Shown here one piece after another: positions 23,425 to 32,348 of a DNA stretch of 41,349 nucleotides. The DNA comes from Desulfobacterales bacterium. GTDB taxonomy: Bacteria; Desulfobacterota; DSM-4660; Desulfatiglandales; Desulfatiglandaceae. Location of the stretch: positions 1-41,349 of the forward strand of contig JACNIU010000176.1 of NCBI GenBank assembly GCA_014382905.1, given 5' to 3'. A program made the translations under genes and the position numbers. A model generated the notes under the pieces. The model did no database searches. It was not told where the DNA came from and saw only the letters and a program-made list of their open reading frames with translations. How positions within the stretch are numbered: position 1 is the stretch's first letter; every line of letters begins with the position of its first letter.

Positions 23425-24309
23425 TTACAGAGAACCGGAAGGGGGGGCTATTTTCCCTGTTGCCGACCAGGGTTGCTCTGTGCGCGATATGAGAACTGTT
23501 TCAATTTTTCGATGGTTTGCCTTTTGGATAGTCATTTCAATGTCCTGAAATGTTACCTTTTCGTTTATTTCCGGTATTCTTCCGAGAAGGTGGATGATGA
23601 ACCCGCCTACAGATTCGAATTCTCCTTTTGGCAGGTCCATCTGGAGCGCTTCACCTAATTTTTCAACCTCCAGGCGGGCGTCTACCAAAAGTGACCCATC
23701 GTCGAGGACAGTTAGCAGGGATTCTTCGTGATCATGTTCATCCATGATTTCCCCGACGATTTCCTCGAGAATATCTTCAACGGTGATAATACCCGCAGTG
23801 CCGCCGTATTCGTCAGTAACGATGGCTAAGTGGGTCCTTTTTTCCTGAAGGTCCTTCAGCAGGTCACTCACTCTCCGGCTTTCAGGCACAAAAAAGGCCT
23901 TTCTGAGGATATCGAGCGGAATCCTGGATGAGGGTTCCTCGCCCAGAAGTTTGAGGAGGTCCTTTGAGTGGAGGATACCCACGATGCGGTCGATATCGTC
24001 TTTGTGAATGGGAATCCTGGTGTGCCCACAATTGGTAACAAGATCAATGATTTCACCGATGGTGGAATCCACTGAGGCGGACGAGATATCAATCCTCGGA
24101 ATCATGATGGAATGAACCTCTGTCTCTTTAAGGTCGAGCACGCCATAGACCATGTGGGATTCTTCGTTGGTGATAAGGCCCTTGGCCTGCCCTTCATCCA
24201 TGAGGTCATGGATTCCCTCGGCCAGATCATTGCTGTCGTCGAGCCGTGCCTTCTTTTTGATCAAGGATTTGATTAGGCCGAAAAATCCCTGTTCAGGGTC
24301 ATCTTGCAA
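23425..24309 (-). CDS. CBS-domain hemolysin-family (CorC-like) protein
   Basis: A 294-residue cytoplasmic protein with the CorC layout. An acidic N-terminus ([15 protein letters not shown], then [13 protein letters not shown]-like) leads into two CBS domains, starting at [20 protein letters not shown] and [20 protein letters not shown] with [25 protein letters not shown]. The C-terminal CorC_HlyC (transporter-associated) domain contains [17 protein letters not shown]. Family members are linked to magnesium/cobalt efflux and membrane stress, but the exact role is uncertain. The start is TTG, with AGGAG about 13 bases upstream. It precedes lnt and is divergent from the tRNA-Gly gene. Confidence 0.85.
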   Translation of the reverse strand: MQDDPEQGFFGLIKSLIKKKARLDDSNDLAEGIHDLMDEGQAKGLITNEESHMVYGVLDLKETEVHSIMIPRIDISSASVDSTIGEIIDLVTNCGHTRIPIHKDDIDRIVGILHSKDLLKLLGEEPSSRIPLDILRKAFFVPESRRVSDLLKDLQEKRTHLAIVTDEYGGTAGIITVEDILEEIVGEIMDEHDHEESLLTVLDDGSLLVDARLEVEKLGEALQMDLPKGEFESVGGFIIHLLGRIPEINEKVTFQDIEMTIQKANHRKIETVLISRTEQPWSATGKIAPPSGSL

Positions 24310-24431
24310 AGGTATTTCTATTCTCCTATTAGATGTCGCTACGATAAACTGACGTAATGGAAATTTTATTTTTAATGCTCATCAATGTCAAGGTTTTTGG
24401 AATCGCTGGTTTCGGATGGTCAAAATATCTC

Positions 24432-24460
24432 TTGACTGAGGGAATTAACTATATTATGTT
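24432..24460 (+). promoter_or_regulatory. Promoter for tRNA-Gly
   Basis: TTGACT (24432-24437) and TATGTT (24455-24460) are 17 bases apart, matching 5 and 4 of 6 consensus positions. Transcription would start near 24467, about 60 bases before the tRNA. The 217-bp gap between the CorC-type gene and the tRNA holds nothing else I can identify. Confidence 0.5.
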
Positions 24461-24526
24461 GCGAAAAAGCAAATGGATGGGCGACCTTCAGACATCTCGT
24501 GCGTGAGGCAGCGGATGGAGTCTTGA

Positions 24527-24602
24527 GCGGGCATAGCTCAGTTGGTAGAGTACAAGCTTCCCAAGCTTGGTGTCGCGGGTTCGATCCCCGTTGCCCGCTC
24601 CA
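24527..24602 (+). tRNA. tRNA-Gly (anticodon CCC)
   Basis: All four arms fold. The acceptor GCGGGCA pairs with TGCCCGC. The D arm is GCTC...GAGT with one G-T pair. The anticodon stem CAAGC/GCTTG encloses TTCCCAA, so the anticodon is CCC, reading GGG. The T arm is CGGGTTCGATCCCCG with the usual TTCGA loop. The 3' CCA is encoded. The total is 76 bases. Confidence 0.97.
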
Positions 24603-24621
24603 TCTATTGTTAAGAGGTCTG

Positions 24622-24756
24622 GTGTTAATAGGTCTGGCCTTGTTCCCCCTTTTTGAGGTTGTTAACCGGTTTTACGAGGGGTTGATCTACTTCGAATTGC
24701 GGACACTGCGTTGGCTTTTCATAATTCCTTATGTTTTACTAAAGGACCTTATGTAA
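24622..24756 (+). CDS. Possible small membrane protein
   Basis: Within the 241-bp gap between the tRNA and rimP, a GTG at 24622 (AGAGG about 5 bases upstream) opens a 44-codon frame. Its product starts VLIGLALFPLFEVVNRFYEG and contains a second hydrophobic stretch, WLFIIPYVLL, with charged residues between. I do not recognise it. It may be chance, since the frame runs on upstream through the tRNA. The downstream bases hold a 12-base palindrome (24757-24768) and then a terminator, which would suit a short transcript carrying tRNA and this frame. Confidence 0.25.
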   Translation: MLIGLALFPLFEVVNRFYEGLIYFELRTLRWLFIIPYVLLKDLM

Positions 24757-24788
24757 TAAAGCGCTTTACAATTTAGTCTGCAGTGGGG

Positions 24789-24817
24789 AAGCGGGCGATA
24801 TGGCCCGCTTTTTTTGT
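24789..24817 (+). terminator. Intrinsic terminator before rimP
   Basis: AAGCGGGC (24789-24796) pairs perfectly with GCCCGCTT (24803-24810) across GATATG, followed by a run of T to 24815. It ends the tRNA-Gly transcript 27 bases before rimP, so the rimP-nusA operon must start within or very near this spot. Confidence 0.85.
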
Positions 24818-24843
24818 TTTTCAGGGTTGAGATAATGTGAGAG

Positions 24844-25308
24844 ATGACCAGTCCAGCTGTCAAAGAGGTAAGCCTTCTCATTGAACCGATTCTTGATGAA
24901 ATGGATATAGAACTTGTCGATGTCGAATACCTTTCGGAAGGCGGCAGATGGGTGTTGAGGATCTATGCGGACAGGGAAGGGGGAATTACCCTGGATGACT
25001 GTGCCCGGGTGAGCAGAGAGATCGGTGACGTGATTGACGTCAAGGATTTCTTCCGGCAACCATATGTTCTGGAAGTCTCTTCACCGGGGCTCAACAGGCC
25101 TCTTAAGAGAGAAAAGGATTTTGTGCGCGCAGTTGGAAAGAATATAAAAATAAAAATGGTTACCCCTATTGAAGGGCGCAAGAATTTTAAAGGAAACCTG
25201 CAATCTTTTCAGGATGGGGTTTTGTGTCTAAATGTGATGGATAATCTGGTCTTCCTCCCTTATAGGGATGTTGAGAAGGCCAATGTGGTGTACGATTTTG
25301 GGGAGTAG
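24844..25308 (+). CDS. rimP: Ribosome maturation factor RimP
   Basis: RimP helps assemble the 30S subunit. The 154-residue protein has the family's N-terminal fold (LIEPILDEMDIELVDVEYLSEG, then WVLRIYADREGGITLDDCAR and DVIDVKDFFRQPYVLEVSSPGLNRPLKREKDF, where the S-S-P-G-L-x-R-P-L motif is diagnostic). A C-terminal SH3-like half follows. It is the first gene of the classical rimP-nusA-ylxR-infB-rbfA-truB cluster. The leader between the terminator at 24789 and the ATG is very short, and the ribosome site (GAGAG) is weak. nusA follows 26 bases later. Confidence 0.93.
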   Translation: MTSPAVKEVSLLIEPILDEMDIELVDVEYLSEGGRWVLRIYADREGGITLDDCARVSREIGDVIDVKDFFRQPYVLEVSSPGLNRPLKREKDFVRAVGKNIKIKMVTPIEGRKNFKGNLQSFQDGVLCLNVMDNLVFLPYRDVEKANVVYDFGE

Positions 25309-25334
25309 AAATTCAGTATTTTGATGGAGCTTAA

Positions 25335-26702
25335 ATGATGATTTCGGATTTGAAGAGGATTATTGATCAGGTAAGCCGTGAGAAGGGTGTAGAACAGGAT
25401 GTTCTGATCGGTGCGGTCGAAGAGGCGGTAAAGGCGGCAGCTCGCAAGAAATTCGGTCCGGATTATGATCTGGAGGTGAATTATAACGAGGAGGCTGGGG
25501 AAGTTGAGGCCTTTGAATTCAAGGAAGTTGTTGAGGATGTGATCAACGAGCATCTTCAGATATCCCTGAAGGAAGCCCGACAAATGGATCCCGAATCTGA
25601 ACTGGGGGATAGCCTCGGGATCAAGATGGACACGGAAACCTTTGGAAGGATCGCCACTCAATCAGCCAAGCAGGTCATCATGCAGCGCCTGAAAGAGGCA
25701 GAGAGAGATATGGTTTATGATGATTTCAAAGATCGGCGTGGAGAAATCCTCAACGGGATTGTTCAGCGATTTGACAGGGGTGCTATTATTGTCAATGTTG
25801 GACGAGCAGAGGCCGAGCTGCCATTAAAGGAGCAGATGCCGAGAGAATCTTATAAGCAGGGAGATCGTATCAGGGCCTATATCTTGGAGGTGAAACAGTT
25901 TAGTCGAGGGCCGCAGATCATACTTTCCAGGACACATCCGAATTTTTTGGCAATGCTGTTTGAAAATGAAGTCCCCGAAATCTCCGAAGGGATCGTGCAG
26001 ATCATGCAGGTTGCCCGGGAACCTGGCGGGAGGGCCAAGATTGCGGTCACGTCCAAGGATTCGGATGTGGATCCTGTAGGGGCGTGTGTCGGCATGAAGG
26101 GTCGGAGAGTCCAGGCAGTTGTCCAGGAACTGCGCGGGGAAAAGATAGATATTGTTACCTGGGCCCCTGACTCGGCGAAATTTATATGTAATGCCCTGTC
26201 GCCCGCTGAGATAACGAGAGTCATCGTAGATGAGGATAACCGCAGTATGGAAGTGGTGGTCCCCGATGACCAGTTGTCTTTGGCTATTGGAAAAAGGGGC
26301 CAGAATGTGCGGTTAGCTTCCAGATTAACCGGATGGAGATTGGATGTTGTGGGCGAAACCAGTTATAATGATGCCCTCAAGGATGGATACCGATCGCTCC
26401 TTGACCTGCAGGGAATCGGGGAAAAAAGGGCTACTGATCTGTATGCGGCTGACTTCAAGTCTGCAGGAGACGTGGCCGGGGCCACGGTTGAGGACTTACT
26501 CTCAGTCAAAGGGATGACGGAGTCGAGGGCGGAGATACTGATCAGTGAGGCCATTCGTTATACCAGTGACCGGGACGAAAAGGATACGGCAGAGAAGCAT
26601 ATGTCGGAAGCGGAAACGGGTGTGGCAGAAGAGTCTGAAGTCGTGGACTCGCCAAAGCAGGAGGGTGGTGAAACAGAAGGCGAAAAGACATCGGATGAGT
26701 AG
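25335..26702 (+). CDS. nusA: Transcription termination/antitermination factor NusA
   Basis: NusA binds RNA polymerase and nascent RNA and modulates pausing, termination and antitermination. The 455-residue protein has the RNAP-binding N-terminal domain (residues 1-125, ISDLKRIIDQVSREKGVEQD), the S1 domain (about 130-200, GEILNGIVQRFDRGAIIVNV), and two KH domains (VGACVGMKGRRVQAVVQEL and LAIGKRGQNVRLASRLTGW). One C-terminal helix-hairpin-helix repeat (LLDLQGIGEKRATDLY with VKGMTESRAEIL) and an acidic tail complete it. GGAG lies 5 bases before the double ATG. Its end overlaps the ylxR start by 8 bases. Confidence 0.95.
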   Translation: MMISDLKRIIDQVSREKGVEQDVLIGAVEEAVKAAARKKFGPDYDLEVNYNEEAGEVEAFEFKEVVEDVINEHLQISLKEARQMDPESELGDSLGIKMDTETFGRIATQSAKQVIMQRLKEAERDMVYDDFKDRRGEILNGIVQRFDRGAIIVNVGRAEAELPLKEQMPRESYKQGDRIRAYILEVKQFSRGPQIILSRTHPNFLAMLFENEVPEISEGIVQIMQVAREPGGRAKIAVTSKDSDVDPVGACVGMKGRRVQAVVQELRGEKIDIVTWAPDSAKFICNALSPAEITRVIVDEDNRSMEVVVPDDQLSLAIGKRGQNVRLASRLTGWRLDVVGETSYNDALKDGYRSLLDLQGIGEKRATDLYAADFKSAGDVAGATVEDLLSVKGMTESRAEILISEAIRYTSDRDEKDTAEKHMSEAETGVAEESEVVDSPKQEGGETEGEKTSDE

Positions 26703-27018
26703 AGGGAAAGGCCATATACCGATTAGGACATGCATATGCTGCGGCGCAAAACGGGGAAAGGAAGAGCTGCTCAGGCTGATTTTGGATGCCGGAGGGGTGG
26801 TCGTCAGGGATGTCGGCAGGCAAGGAGAGGGGAGGGGCGCATACGTGTGCGCTGACAAATCCTGTTTGACAGCTTTGAAAATTAGCAGGCGTCTCAACAG
26901 GGCCTTCAGGACAAAAGGCCTTGTAACGGTTTATCCCGATTCTTTCCTGATAGGGGAGAACGTCGGGTGCGCTGTCACTGCGGGAGATGAAAGAAAGAAT
27001 ACTGGGGTGTGCGGGTAA
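26695..27018 (+). CDS. ylxR: YlxR family RNA-binding protein (DUF448)
   Basis: A 107-residue basic protein. From the ATG at 26695, nested in the end of nusA, it reads MSRGKGHIPIRTCICCGAKR, the conserved R-x-C-x-x-C core of YlxR. It continues with KEELLRLILDAGG, GRGAYVCADKSCLTAL and RLNRAFR, all family positions. YlxR binds RNA and has been proposed to act as a nucleoid or transcription modulator. Longer upstream starts would overlap nusA extensively and add unrelated residues. The 8-base overlap suggests translational coupling, and the place between nusA and infB is the standard one. Confidence 0.88.
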   Translation: MSRGKGHIPIRTCICCGAKRGKEELLRLILDAGGVVVRDVGRQGEGRGAYVCADKSCLTALKISRRLNRAFRTKGLVTVYPDSFLIGENVGCAVTAGDERKNTGVCG

Positions 27019-27042
27019 TTTGAATAATTTCTGGGGGAATCA

Positions 27043-29658
27043 ATGGCTAAAGTCAGAGTTTACGAATTAGCAAAAGAACTCGACATGGAGAGCAAGCAAC
27101 TGGTGGATAAGCTCACCGCCGGTGGAATGGACGTCAAGAATTATATGAGTACGCTTGACGAACAAGAGATTGTCAGGGCGAAGGGGATTGTGTCCGGAGC
27201 CGTGTCGGAAGTGGTCGTGGAGAAGCGAATCAAACCCACCTTGATTCGCAGGCGAAAAAAGGTTGTCAGGGTCGAGCCGAAGCCCCCTGCCCCCGAAATT
27301 AAGGTAGAGGAGAAAAGAGAAGAGAAAGAAATTTCCGGAATCGAGGAAGCGCCCCTTGTTGATGAGGTACCCAGGGCAGAGCTTGAGTTAGAAGGGAAAC
27401 CGTCCGTTCCTGTAGAAACGCCGTTGGTGGAACGTGAGGCCAGGAAGGAGAAACCGGAGGCGGCTGACAAAAAGGCTGTCATTTCTCCAAAGCAAGCCAA
27501 AGCCAAGCCGAGAAAGGGGAAAAAGAAGAGGGCGGATCTGCCAGCCAAGATTATCTTACGTCCCGAGGAGGGTCCCCTGAAGGATCTCTTGGCCAAGCAG
27601 GTTGAAGTGAAACCAGAGCCCGTTCCCGCTGAGATACCAAAACCCAAACCTTCTTCTGAGCCTCTCAAGGAGAAGGAAGAGGAACCTGAAAAGGGTAAAT
27701 TCTTCAAAAAGAAAAAAGGGAGGAAAAGGGAAGAAGCTGAAGAGAGTCCTGACCGAGGAGCATTCCGGTGGCGTAAGAAGGAGGTATATGAGCGGGCTGA
27801 TCTTTACGATGGCCGTCCCCGGAAGGGTAAAAAGGCTGAGGCCGGCAAGCGGGCCGGGGAGACCTCCAGAAAGCTTAAGCAGACCAAAATTACTGTTCCC
27901 AAGGCAATAAAAAGGAAGATCAGGGTCCAGGAACTTGTTACAGTTACAGATTTGGCCAGGGCGATGGGGACCAAGGCGGCTGAGCTCTTGAAGCGGCTGA
28001 TAAATTTGGGGGCAACGGCAAATATTAATCGACCCGTGGATTTTGAAACCGCGTCGGTTGTGGCGGATGATCTGGGATTTGAACTTGAGTTAGACAGATT
28101 TGAGGAGGAGAGTTTCTACTCAGACAGTGTTGATCGTCCTGAAGATCTGGTGCCAAGACCGCCTGTAGTAACCATTATGGGGCATGTGGATCACGGGAAG
28201 ACATCACTTCTCGATTATATCCGGAAATCAAATATCATAGGCGGTGAATCAGGGGGGATTACGCAGCATATCGGGGCCTATTACGTCAAGACCGACGCTG
28301 GGGACATCGTCTTTTTGGATACCCCGGGACATGAGGCATTTACGGCCATGCGGGCAAGAGGGGCAAAGGTTACGGATATCATCGTCCTGGTTGTGGCGGC
28401 AGATGACGGCACCATGCCTCAGACAAAGGAAGCGGTTAATCACGCCCGAGCGGCCAACATACCCATCGTCGTTGCAGTTAATAAGATCGACAAACCAGAT
28501 GCCAATCCTGAAAAGGTGAAGCGGGAATTAGCTGAGCTTGATCTCGCACCGGAGGATTGGGGCGGCGAAACCTTGTTGGGACAAATTTCGGCCAAGACCG
28601 GTGAAGGTATTGATGAATTGCTGGGCCTCATATTGTTACAGGCCGAGATGCTGGAGTTGCGCGGTAATCCCGATAAAGAGGCGAGAGGAACCGTTATTGA
28701 AGCGGAATTAGACAAGAGCAAAGGCCCTGTGGCGACGGTCCTCATTAAGAACGGGACACTCAAGCAGGGTAGTCAGTTTATCTGCGGTGATTATTATGGC
28801 CGTGTCAGGGCCATGCTGGATCACCGGGGGAGGAAAATGAAAAGCGCTGGTCCTTCGGTTCCTGTCAAGCTGTACGGTATTTCAGGAGTCCCGATGGCAG
28901 GCGATGAATTCATCGTTGTAAAGGATGAAAAGGCCGCCAAGCAGATCATTGAACATCGGAGATCCAGAGGCCAGAAACAGGAGACGGCCAGGAGGGGGCC
29001 AGTAAGTCTCGACGACCTTTTTGACAGGATAAAGAAGGGAAGTGTGAAGGAGCTCAACATTATTTTGAAGACAGATGTGCAAGGTTCGGCGGAAGCGCTT
29101 TCGGATTCATTGGTCAAGCAGAGCACGGAAGAGGTGAAGCTTAATATCATTCATTCGGCTACCGGCGCGATTACAGAGTCGGATGTGATGCTTGCTTCTG
29201 CCTCAGGAGCCATAATTATAGGCTTTAATGTCAGGGCAAACCCGCGTGTTGTTGAAGTTTCGGAAAGAGAAAAGGTGGATATTCGGTACTATGATGTCAT
29301 CTATAACGCGATCAATGACATTCGCCTTGCCATGGCCGGTCTGTTGGAGCCTGTTCTGGAGGAGCACATTATGGGTCATGCAGAGGTCAAAGAGATTTTC
29401 CGTGTTCCAAAAGTGGGTGCAGTTGCAGGATGTCAGGTAACGGACGGACATGTAGACCGGAATGCAAAGGTAAGGCTCTTGCGTGACAATGTGGTTGTCT
29501 TTGATGGTAGACTCGCATCGCTCAGACGGTTCAAGGAGGACGTTAAGGAGGTCCAGACAGGGTATGAATGCGGTATTGGTTTAGAGAACTTCAGTGATAT
29601 CAAGCCAGCCGATATTTTTGAGGTTTATCGGGTGGAGGAGGTAGCCGCAGAGCTGTAG
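27043..29658 (+). CDS. infB: Translation initiation factor IF-2
   Basis: IF-2 is the GTPase that brings initiator tRNA to the 30S subunit and promotes subunit joining. The 871-residue protein has an IF2_N helical domain at 1-50 ([21 protein letters not shown]), a long Lys/Glu/Pro-rich linker to about 285, and a second IF2_N ([21 protein letters not shown]). The G domain carries GHVDHGKTS (about residue 378), [10 protein letters not shown] and VNKID. Domains II-IV end with [24 protein letters not shown] lies a few bases before the ATG. The DUF503 gene follows after 3 bases. Confidence 0.97.
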   Translation: MAKVRVYELAKELDMESKQLVDKLTAGGMDVKNYMSTLDEQEIVRAKGIVSGAVSEVVVEKRIKPTLIRRRKKVVRVEPKPPAPEIKVEEKREEKEISGIEEAPLVDEVPRAELELEGKPSVPVETPLVEREARKEKPEAADKKAVISPKQAKAKPRKGKKKRADLPAKIILRPEEGPLKDLLAKQVEVKPEPVPAEIPKPKPSSEPLKEKEEEPEKGKFFKKKKGRKREEAEESPDRGAFRWRKKEVYERADLYDGRPRKGKKAEAGKRAGETSRKLKQTKITVPKAIKRKIRVQELVTVTDLARAMGTKAAELLKRLINLGATANINRPVDFETASVVADDLGFELELDRFEEESFYSDSVDRPEDLVPRPPVVTIMGHVDHGKTSLLDYIRKSNIIGGESGGITQHIGAYYVKTDAGDIVFLDTPGHEAFTAMRARGAKVTDIIVLVVAADDGTMPQTKEAVNHARAANIPIVVAVNKIDKPDANPEKVKRELAELDLAPEDWGGETLLGQISAKTGEGIDELLGLILLQAEMLELRGNPDKEARGTVIEAELDKSKGPVATVLIKNGTLKQGSQFICGDYYGRVRAMLDHRGRKMKSAGPSVPVKLYGISGVPMAGDEFIVVKDEKAAKQIIEHRRSRGQKQETARRGPVSLDDLFDRIKKGSVKELNIILKTDVQGSAEALSDSLVKQSTEEVKLNIIHSATGAITESDVMLASASGAIIIGFNVRANPRVVEVSEREKVDIRYYDVIYNAINDIRLAMAGLLEPVLEEHIMGHAEVKEIFRVPKVGAVAGCQVTDGHVDRNAKVRLLRDNVVVFDGRLASLRRFKEDVKEVQTGYECGIGLENFSDIKPADIFEVYRVEEVAAEL

Positions 29659-29661
29659 AGA

Positions 29662-29949
29662 ATGGTGGTGGGGACCTTGAAAGTAGAATTCCGGCTCTTC
29701 GACAACCGATCTCTCAAAGGGAAACGGAAGGTGGTCAGGAGCATGGTGGATAAAGTGAAGGCCAAGTTCAACGTTTCCATTGCGGAGATCGGCTCCAATG
29801 ATAAATGGCAGAAGATTGAGTTAGGGATCAGTGCCGTGGGGAATGATCGACGTCACATTGATTCCTCCCTGAACCACATACTTGTGTTCCTCGACTCGCT
29901 ATATCTCGCACAAATTGTGAATACGGAAATGGAAATTATTAATCTATGA
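29662..29949 (+). CDS. DUF503 (YlxP-like) protein
   Basis: The 95-residue protein starts MVVGTLKVEFRLFDNRSLKG followed by KRKVVRSMVDKVKAKFNVSIAE, the family's hallmark S-L-K-x-K-R-x-x-x and F-N-V-S-x-A-E positions. It ends with strand LYLAQIVNTEMEII. Members (YlxP) sit between infB and rbfA in many bacteria, as here, and are thought to be ribosome- or RNA-associated, though the role is not established. The ATG is 3 bases after the infB stop. The 111-bp gap to rbfA contains two low-complexity arrays. Confidence 0.88.
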   Translation: MVVGTLKVEFRLFDNRSLKGKRKVVRSMVDKVKAKFNVSIAEIGSNDKWQKIELGISAVGNDRRHIDSSLNHILVFLDSLYLAQIVNTEMEIINL

Positions 29950-29964
29950 AGAACTTGTGTAACC

Positions 29965-29999
29965 GTTCAAGGGTTTAGGGTTCACCGTTCAGGGTTGTT
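29965..29999. repeat. Heptad array after the DUF503 gene
   Basis: Five 7-base words of the GGTTNAN type (such as GGTTTAG and GGTTCAC) follow in phase, starting 16 bases after the stop codon. Confidence 0.55.
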
Positions 30000-30019
30000 T
30001 TTTCGTTCGGACACTAAAT

Positions 30020-30048
30020 AATCTGCGTGAATCGGCGTAATCTGCGGA
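30020..30048. repeat. AATCTGCG-type repeat words before rbfA
   Basis: Three imperfect copies of AATCTGCGTG with period 9 to 10 (30020, 30030, 30039). The array ends about 12 bases before the rbfA ATG, leaving AGGA as the only ribosome-site candidate. Confidence 0.45.
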
Positions 30049-30060
30049 CAGGAATCAAAA

Positions 30061-30420
30061 ATGCTGCCAGGCAAGCGAGCATTGAGAGTCGGAGACCTGA
30101 TCTTGAGAGAGACTGCCTTTATCCTTCTGGAGAAGGTCAAAGATCCGAGGGTACAGGGAGTCACTTTGACCGGAATCCGTCTCGGGGATGACCTCAAGCA
30201 GGCGAAGATCTTTTACAGTGTTGTGGGGGATCAGGGGGCGATAGAACGGGCCCAGACGGGACTGACCAGCGCCAAGGGCTTTATCAAGAAAGAAATCGGG
30301 AGCAGGATGGAACTGCGGTACGTCCCTGAGATCTCGTTTATACACGATCCTTCTCTGGAGGACGGCAGCCACATGGAGCGGGTCTTTGAAAAAATTCGGG
30401 AAAGTGAGAAAGGGTCATGA
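30061..30420 (+). CDS. rbfA: 30S ribosome-binding factor RbfA
   Basis: RbfA is a KH-fold factor for late 30S maturation and cold adaptation. The 119-residue protein shows RALRVGDLILRETAFILLEK, then VKDPRVQGVTLTGIRLGDDLKQAKIFYSV, and the C-terminal IGSRMELRYVPEISFIHDPSLEDG, the family's most conserved stretch. An AGGA lies about 8 bases before the ATG. The stop overlaps the nrnA ATG (ATGA). The long 111-bp gap upstream is unusual for this otherwise tight operon and consists largely of repeat words. Confidence 0.92.
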   Translation: MLPGKRALRVGDLILRETAFILLEKVKDPRVQGVTLTGIRLGDDLKQAKIFYSVVGDQGAIERAQTGLTSAKGFIKKEIGSRMELRYVPEISFIHDPSLEDGSHMERVFEKIRESEKGS

Positions 30421-31382
30421 TGACATCACCTGACAGGATTGCAGCAGTGTTATCAGACGGGAATCGCTTTCTGTTAATGACCCATAAGGACCCTGATGCA
30501 GATGGTATCGGTTCGATGTTAGCCCTCGGAAAGAGCCTGATGGACGCGGGGAAGGAAGTTGTTCTTTTTGCCCATGAGCCGGTCCAACCTCCCCTTGATC
30601 TCTTAAAAGGCGCAAGCGAGATTGTCACCAAGCTTGATTTTGAAAGGGGTTTTGATGCTGCGGTGGCCTTGGACTGTGCTGTTAAAGGAAGATTGGGGGG
30701 GGTAGGGAATCATCGACCCCTGATAAATATCGACCACCATGAATCCAACGATTTTTTTGGTGATCTTAATTTGATCGAGACCGGGAGTTCTTCTACGGGT
30801 GAGCTGGTGTTCAAGGTGATAGAAGCGGGAGGTTTTCCAGTGGGCCGTGATGTAGCCGAGAACATATTTGCCGCCATCCAGACAGACACCGGTTCTTTCA
30901 GGTACGGTAATACCACGGCTGAGGCCTTGAGAATCGCTGCAGACCTGATGGAGCGAGGGGCAAACCCGTGGGAGATATCAAGGAAGATGATGGATAGCTA
31001 TAGCCTGCCTCGGCTGAGATTGTTAGAAATGGCCTTAGGCACGATTGAATTCCATCATGAGGGTCGCGTTGCCATGATGATACTTTCCCGGGAGATGTTT
31101 CGAAGGGCCGGGGCGCAGCAGATGGACAGCGAGAGATTTGTGGACTATCCCCGTTTTGTCTTTGGGGTTGAGCTTGGCGTCTTAATTCGTGAAACAGATG
31201 AGAATGATTATAAGTTCAGCCTCCGTTCCAACACTCAGCTGAATGCGGCCCGGTTGGCGTCTCGTTTCGGAGGCGGAGGGCATGTTCGGGCCGCCGGATT
31301 CAGATCACAGGGATCTGTGAATAGCGTAAAGGACGGTTTCTTGAAAGAGGCTGGCCGGTTTTTGGATGGAGCATGCGGCTGA
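30417..31382 (+). CDS. nrnA: DHH-family phosphoesterase (nanoRNase/pAp phosphatase)
   Basis: NrnA-type enzymes degrade very short RNAs and hydrolyse 3'-phosphoadenosine 5'-phosphate. The 321-residue protein has the DHH domain metal ligands in MTHKDPDADGIGSMLALG, the Asp in DAAVALDCAV and the signature INIDHHESNDFFG. The C-terminal DHHA1 domain carries RFGGGGHVRAAGF, which binds substrate. Position between rbfA and truB is common. Two ATGs lie side by side at 30417 and 30420, and the first overlaps the rbfA stop. It overlaps truB by 17 bases. Confidence 0.88.
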   Translation: MMTSPDRIAAVLSDGNRFLLMTHKDPDADGIGSMLALGKSLMDAGKEVVLFAHEPVQPPLDLLKGASEIVTKLDFERGFDAAVALDCAVKGRLGGVGNHRPLINIDHHESNDFFGDLNLIETGSSSTGELVFKVIEAGGFPVGRDVAENIFAAIQTDTGSFRYGNTTAEALRIAADLMERGANPWEISRKMMDSYSLPRLRLLEMALGTIEFHHEGRVAMMILSREMFRRAGAQQMDSERFVDYPRFVFGVELGVLIRETDENDYKFSLRSNTQLNAARLASRFGGGGHVRAAGFRSQGSVNSVKDGFLKEAGRFLDGACG

Positions 31383-32325
31383 CGGAATACTCTTGGTTGA
31401 CAAAGGGAGTGGTGAAACCTCCCACGGGGTTGTCAAGAAGGTCAGGTCTGTATTCCGGAGAGGAAAGGGCGTTAAGGTCGGGCACGCCGGGACATTAGAT
31501 CCCTTTGCCACCGGGTTGTTGATTATTCTCCTGGGCCAGGGAACCAAGCTCTCTCGGTTTATCATGTCCGGTGAAAAGGTTTATCTGGCGACCGTGGAAT
31601 TGGGTGTTGAAACAGACACCTTTGATCCTACGGGGAAGGTGGTACGATCCAGCGATGTCCCTGATTTGAGCACTGAATATATCCGGGAGAAAGCAAACCG
31701 GTTTGTGGGGAAGATCCACCAGGTGCCACCCATCTATTCCGCAGTGAGATATAAGGGCGAAAGGGCATACAAATTAGCAAGAAGGGGCCAGCGTGTGGAC
31801 CTCAAGACGAGAGAGGTCACCGTCTATGCTCTACGTATCCTGACGGTTGATCTCCCCCTGATCACAATGCGGGTCAGGTGTTCCAGCGGGACCTATATCA
31901 GGAGTCTCGCAGCGGACCTTGGAAGGGATCTGGGGCCGGGTGGGCACCTTAGATCTTTACGCAGGCTGAAGAGCGGGCCTTTCGAGGTTGAGGACGCCCT
32001 TCCTTCGGCAGAGATTGCTCGCGAAGCGCGTGAGCAATCATTGTCAAGAAGGGTGATTCCCATAAGAGAGGCGATCCCCGATATAGGTGAGATAGTGGTT
32101 CAAGCGGATCTTGCCGAAAAAGTTCGGAACGGATACCAGCCCACATGGGAAGATCTTATCTCCGGTTCGGAACGGAAGATCTGCATCAACGAAGATTTTC
32201 ATGAGGGATGGATCAAACTTGCCAATGACGGAAAACTTGTGGCGATCATGAAAGTGGAGATGGCGGATGCATCCGATCATGGCAAGGTAAAAAAGGTTAA
32301 CATAGAAAGGGTGTTTTCCGTTTAG
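31366..32325 (+). CDS. truB: tRNA pseudouridine(55) synthase
   Basis: TruB isomerises U55 in the T loop of tRNAs. The 319-residue protein begins MEHAADGILLVDKGSGETSH. It carries the catalytic D45 in KVGHAGTLDPFATGLLIILLG, the VPPIYSAVRYKGERAYKLAR segment, and MRVRCSSGTYIRSLAADLG. The C-terminal half (PUA-like) is less conserved. It overlaps nrnA by 17 bases. The segment EIAREAREQSL is encoded by an unusual 25-base near-palindrome at 32014. The stop is followed by another short word array and then rpsO. Confidence 0.94.
   Translation: MEHAADGILLVDKGSGETSHGVVKKVRSVFRRGKGVKVGHAGTLDPFATGLLIILLGQGTKLSRFIMSGEKVYLATVELGVETDTFDPTGKVVRSSDVPDLSTEYIREKANRFVGKIHQVPPIYSAVRYKGERAYKLARRGQRVDLKTREVTVYALRILTVDLPLITMRVRCSSGTYIRSLAADLGRDLGPGGHLRSLRRLKSGPFEVEDALPSAEIAREAREQSLSRRVIPIREAIPDIGEIVVQADLAEKVRNGYQPTWEDLISGSERKICINEDFHEGWIKLANDGKLVAIMKVEMADASDHGKVKKVNIERVFSV
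32014..32038. repeat. REP-like palindrome inside truB
   Basis: ATTGCTCGCG pairs with the reverse-complementary stretch CGTGAGCAAT around a short GAAGC-centred loop: ten pairs including one G-T. It lies in frame in truB between the catalytic core and the C-terminal domain, encoding a charged helix-like stretch. Confidence 0.5.
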
Positions 32326-32348
32326 CGCAGCCTGCGAAGCGTTACCCA

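Noticed and set aside
24499-24756. 85-codon forward frame
   Set aside because: Its first half runs straight through the tRNA-Gly gene, so it cannot be a normal coding region. Only the part after 24622 was kept, with low confidence.
27141-27707. 188-codon leftward frame opposite infB
   Set aside because: Ser/Phe-rich product is the mirror of the Lys/Glu/Pro-rich IF-2 linker. No ribosome site or family resemblance.
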